A stretch of DNA of 6,322 nucleotides from Verrucomicrobiales bacterium (GTDB lineage Bacteria; Verrucomicrobiota; Verrucomicrobiia; Limisphaerales; RI-55): assembly GCA_003484235.1 (NCBI GenBank), contig DNDP01000315.1, positions 582-6,903 of the forward strand, in the 5' to 3' direction. Of the stretch, positions 5,045-6,322 are shown piece after piece. Every line of letters begins with the position of its first letter. Within the stretch, counting starts at the first letter, position 1. The notes beneath the pieces are model-generated. The model was not told the origin of the DNA. It saw only the letters and a list, made by a program, of their open reading frames with translations, and ran no database searches. The translations under genes and the position numbers were made by a program.

Positions 5045-5055
5045 CCGGCCGGTCA
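5042..5055. terminator. 14-bp perfect palindrome joining two convergent stop codons
   Basis: TGACCGGCCGGTCA is perfectly palindromic. Its left TGA is the hisH stop and its right TCA is the stop of the convergent response-regulator gene. It could fold into a short TGACC/GGTCA stem on either transcript, but no T-run follows, so a terminator role is only possible. Confidence 0.3.
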
Positions 5056-6207
5056 GGGTTCGATCAGGATCGGCTCCTTGACGCCCATCAGCTTGGAGAA
5101 GCTGCGCAGCTTTTCGAGCAGAACGGACGTGATGACCGTTCCGGCCGGCGCCAGCACCACACCGTCCGTGGTTTCCACCTTGTCGGCGAGGATGTTGCCG
5201 GAGATCAGTTCCCTCATGGAAACGGAAAGGGGCTCGACGACCGGTTCCGACTCCTGCGCCTCCTGGTAGAGGTCGAAGTGCTTGTAGGCCGCGGCGATCA
5301 CCAGGGGATCGAAACGCCCCTCGTCACCTTCCATTGCCATAAGCGCCTTCTGCACGCCCTCCCCGGCCAGCTTGCGGTTCTCAACTTCGAGCAGCACACG
5401 GAGGATGCGCGACGCGATTGGCAGCGAGGAGCCCGAGACGTTGTCGTCCGGAAAGCCGGTGCCATCGAAGTTCTTCGCCTGGTACAGCACGATGCGCGAG
5501 ACTCCTTCGAGCCGGGGGATGTTGTTGATAAGGCCGGCCCCGGTCTCGGGAATCCGCCGGATCAGCTCGAGCTCGTCGGTGGAGAGGACCGCCCCCTTCC
5601 GCCAGCGTTCCACGGTTTCGCGGGGCAGCGTCACCGTACCGATCTCGGCGAGCATGGCCGCCACCTCGTATTCCCAGGTCTCGCGGACGCCCATGGATTG
5701 CACGAACTCCTTCATCGAATCGCGGAGCGCCTGGCTGCGCCCGAAGGTGGCCGGATCGTTCAGCGCGATGATGTCCGTGAGCATGTTGATGCTGCCGCGG
5801 AGCGTCTTTTCGAGAATCTCCTTCTCGGCGATGACCAGTTGATACTGGCGGATCGCCATCTCGAGCGACTGCGCCAGAATTTCGGCGGGGCACGGTTTGG
5901 TCAGGAAACGGAACACATGGCCCTGATTGACCGCATCCATCGCCGTCTTCTGGTCGGCATTGCCGGTCAGCATCATGCGGACGGTGTCCGGGACCAGCTT
6001 CTGCGCTTCGATGAGGAATTCGACGCCGTTCATGCCGGGCATCTGCATGTCGGCGACGATGACGGCGTAGGTCTTGCCGTTCTTCAGTGCCGCCAGCCCT
6101 TCCTGCGGGCCCAGGGCTGTCTTCACTTCGAAGTCCTTGCGCAGGTTGCGCTGGAATCCGGCGAGAATGTTGGCGTCATCGTCGACGCAAAGGATGCTGC
6201 GGTTCAT
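5053..6207 (-). CDS. Response regulator: REC domain plus degenerate HD-GYP output domain
   Basis: A 384-residue cytoplasmic protein from ATG 6207 to TGA (5055-5053). Residues 1-120 are a complete receiver domain: acidic cluster Asp9-Asp10-Asp11, phosphoacceptor Asp53 (VADMQMPGMNG), Thr81 (LTGNAD) and Lys104 (FLTKP). A linker helix (about 120-140) leads to an RpfG-like domain, about 141-300. In active HD-GYP phosphodiesterases this region holds the metal ligands, and here they are replaced. The first His is Arg157 (FGRSQ), the HD pair is Ala187-Glu188 (LAEIGTVTLP), the next His is Ile219 (RRIPETG) and the HH pair is Tyr242-Gln243. DGTGFP (248-253) still echoes DGxGYP. It therefore probably cannot hydrolyse cyclic-di-GMP and may act by binding partners or ligand. 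Residues from about 320 to 384 form a small C-terminal region ending VKEPILIEP. It lies 8 bases after an upstream gene on the same strand, and so is likely in an operon with it. Its kinase is not seen. Confidence 0.88.
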   Translation of the reverse strand: MNRSILCVDDDANILAGFQRNLRKDFEVKTALGPQEGLAALKNGKTYAVIVADMQMPGMNGVEFLIEAQKLVPDTVRMMLTGNADQKTAMDAVNQGHVFRFLTKPCPAEILAQSLEMAIRQYQLVIAEKEILEKTLRGSINMLTDIIALNDPATFGRSQALRDSMKEFVQSMGVRETWEYEVAAMLAEIGTVTLPRETVERWRKGAVLSTDELELIRRIPETGAGLINNIPRLEGVSRIVLYQAKNFDGTGFPDDNVSGSSLPIASRILRVLLEVENRKLAGEGVQKALMAMEGDEGRFDPLVIAAAYKHFDLYQEAQESEPVVEPLSVSMRELISGNILADKVETTDGVVLAPAGTVITSVLLEKLRSFSKLMGVKEPILIEP

Positions 6208-6215
6208 TCGGTCAG

Positions 6216-6322
6216 CTATTCGGATTGATTCTGTTGCAGTTGCTCCCGCCAGGCTGGCAGGCGGTCACCCATTCCCAAGTGACCGAGATATCCCAGATCC
6301 AGTTGATTATCGGCAGATCCGT
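6216..6322 (-). CDS. C-terminal fragment of an unidentified upstream gene
   Basis: The minus-strand frame ending at TAG (6218-6216) is open to the window edge for 34 codons. It reads GSADNQLDLGYLGHLGMGDR, followed by LPAWREQLQQNQSE. Codon use and composition are protein-like, while of the other two frames one stops early and the other is Trp/Cys-rich and less plausible. The stop is 8 bases before the start of the response-regulator gene, the spacing of genes in one transcript, so a signalling partner such as a sensor kinase is possible, though nothing in these 34 residues identifies a family. Confidence 0.55.
   Translation of the reverse strand, partial: GSADNQLDLGYLGHLGMGDRLPAWREQLQQNQSE

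Noticed and set aside
5041..6228. Long open frame of 395 codons on the plus strand
   Set aside because: It mirrors the response-regulator gene. The translation is His/Asp/Gly-rich and without family motifs, as expected for the opposite strand.

Overview
The window looks like a piece of chromosome from a GC-rich, Gram-negative-type bacterium, most likely of the Verrucomicrobiota/PVC group. This rests on protein style: a PQQ-like beta-propeller C-terminus, a CCA-adding enzyme with an HD domain, a HisH, and a REC plus degenerate HD-GYP regulator. It is an inference, not a demonstrated placement. No tRNA, rRNA or CRISPR array was seen.

Layout. (1) 2-187, plus strand: the 3' end of a PQQ-like beta-propeller gene. 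(2) 188-360: a convergent spacer with three short inverted repeats. (3) 361-2448: a lower-GC accessory stretch (sampled lines about 48-57% GC, against about 68-70% in the cca gene) with every gene on the minus strand. In order of transcription these are a DUF4160 gene overlapping a DUF2442 gene (a compact, toxin-antitoxin-like pair), a conserved-looking hypothetical gene broken by a one-base frameshift, a possible 22-codon micro-ORF, a zinc-ribbon membrane protein, and a one-TM protein that may be DUF2262-like. (4) 2449-2956: no intact gene, but a plus-strand C-terminal fragment of an integrase-type transposase and a hairpin. (5) 2957-5044, plus strand: the housekeeping genes cca and hisH, separated by a spacer with two inverted repeats. 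(6) 5053-6322, minus strand: a response regulator and, just upstream of it, the C-terminus of another gene.

The most notable structure is a 66-bp imperfect direct repeat (62/66 identical), at 1853-1918 and 2911-2976. The downstream copy is the leader and first seven codons of cca. The upstream copy is an orphan duplicate, and the DUF2442/DUF4160 pair and the transposase remnant lie between the two. This suggests that a roughly 1.06-kb unit was inserted at, or duplicated from, the 5' end of cca while an intact cca start was kept. Three of the four differences fall in the loop of a hairpin whose stem is unchanged.

The housekeeping part is conventional. The Cca protein matures tRNA 3' ends, HisH supplies ammonia for imidazole glycerol phosphate synthesis, and the response regulator appears to have lost all of the metal-binding residues of an HD-GYP phosphodiesterase. 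Nothing here proves a new system. The minus-strand island is the part whose function is unknown.
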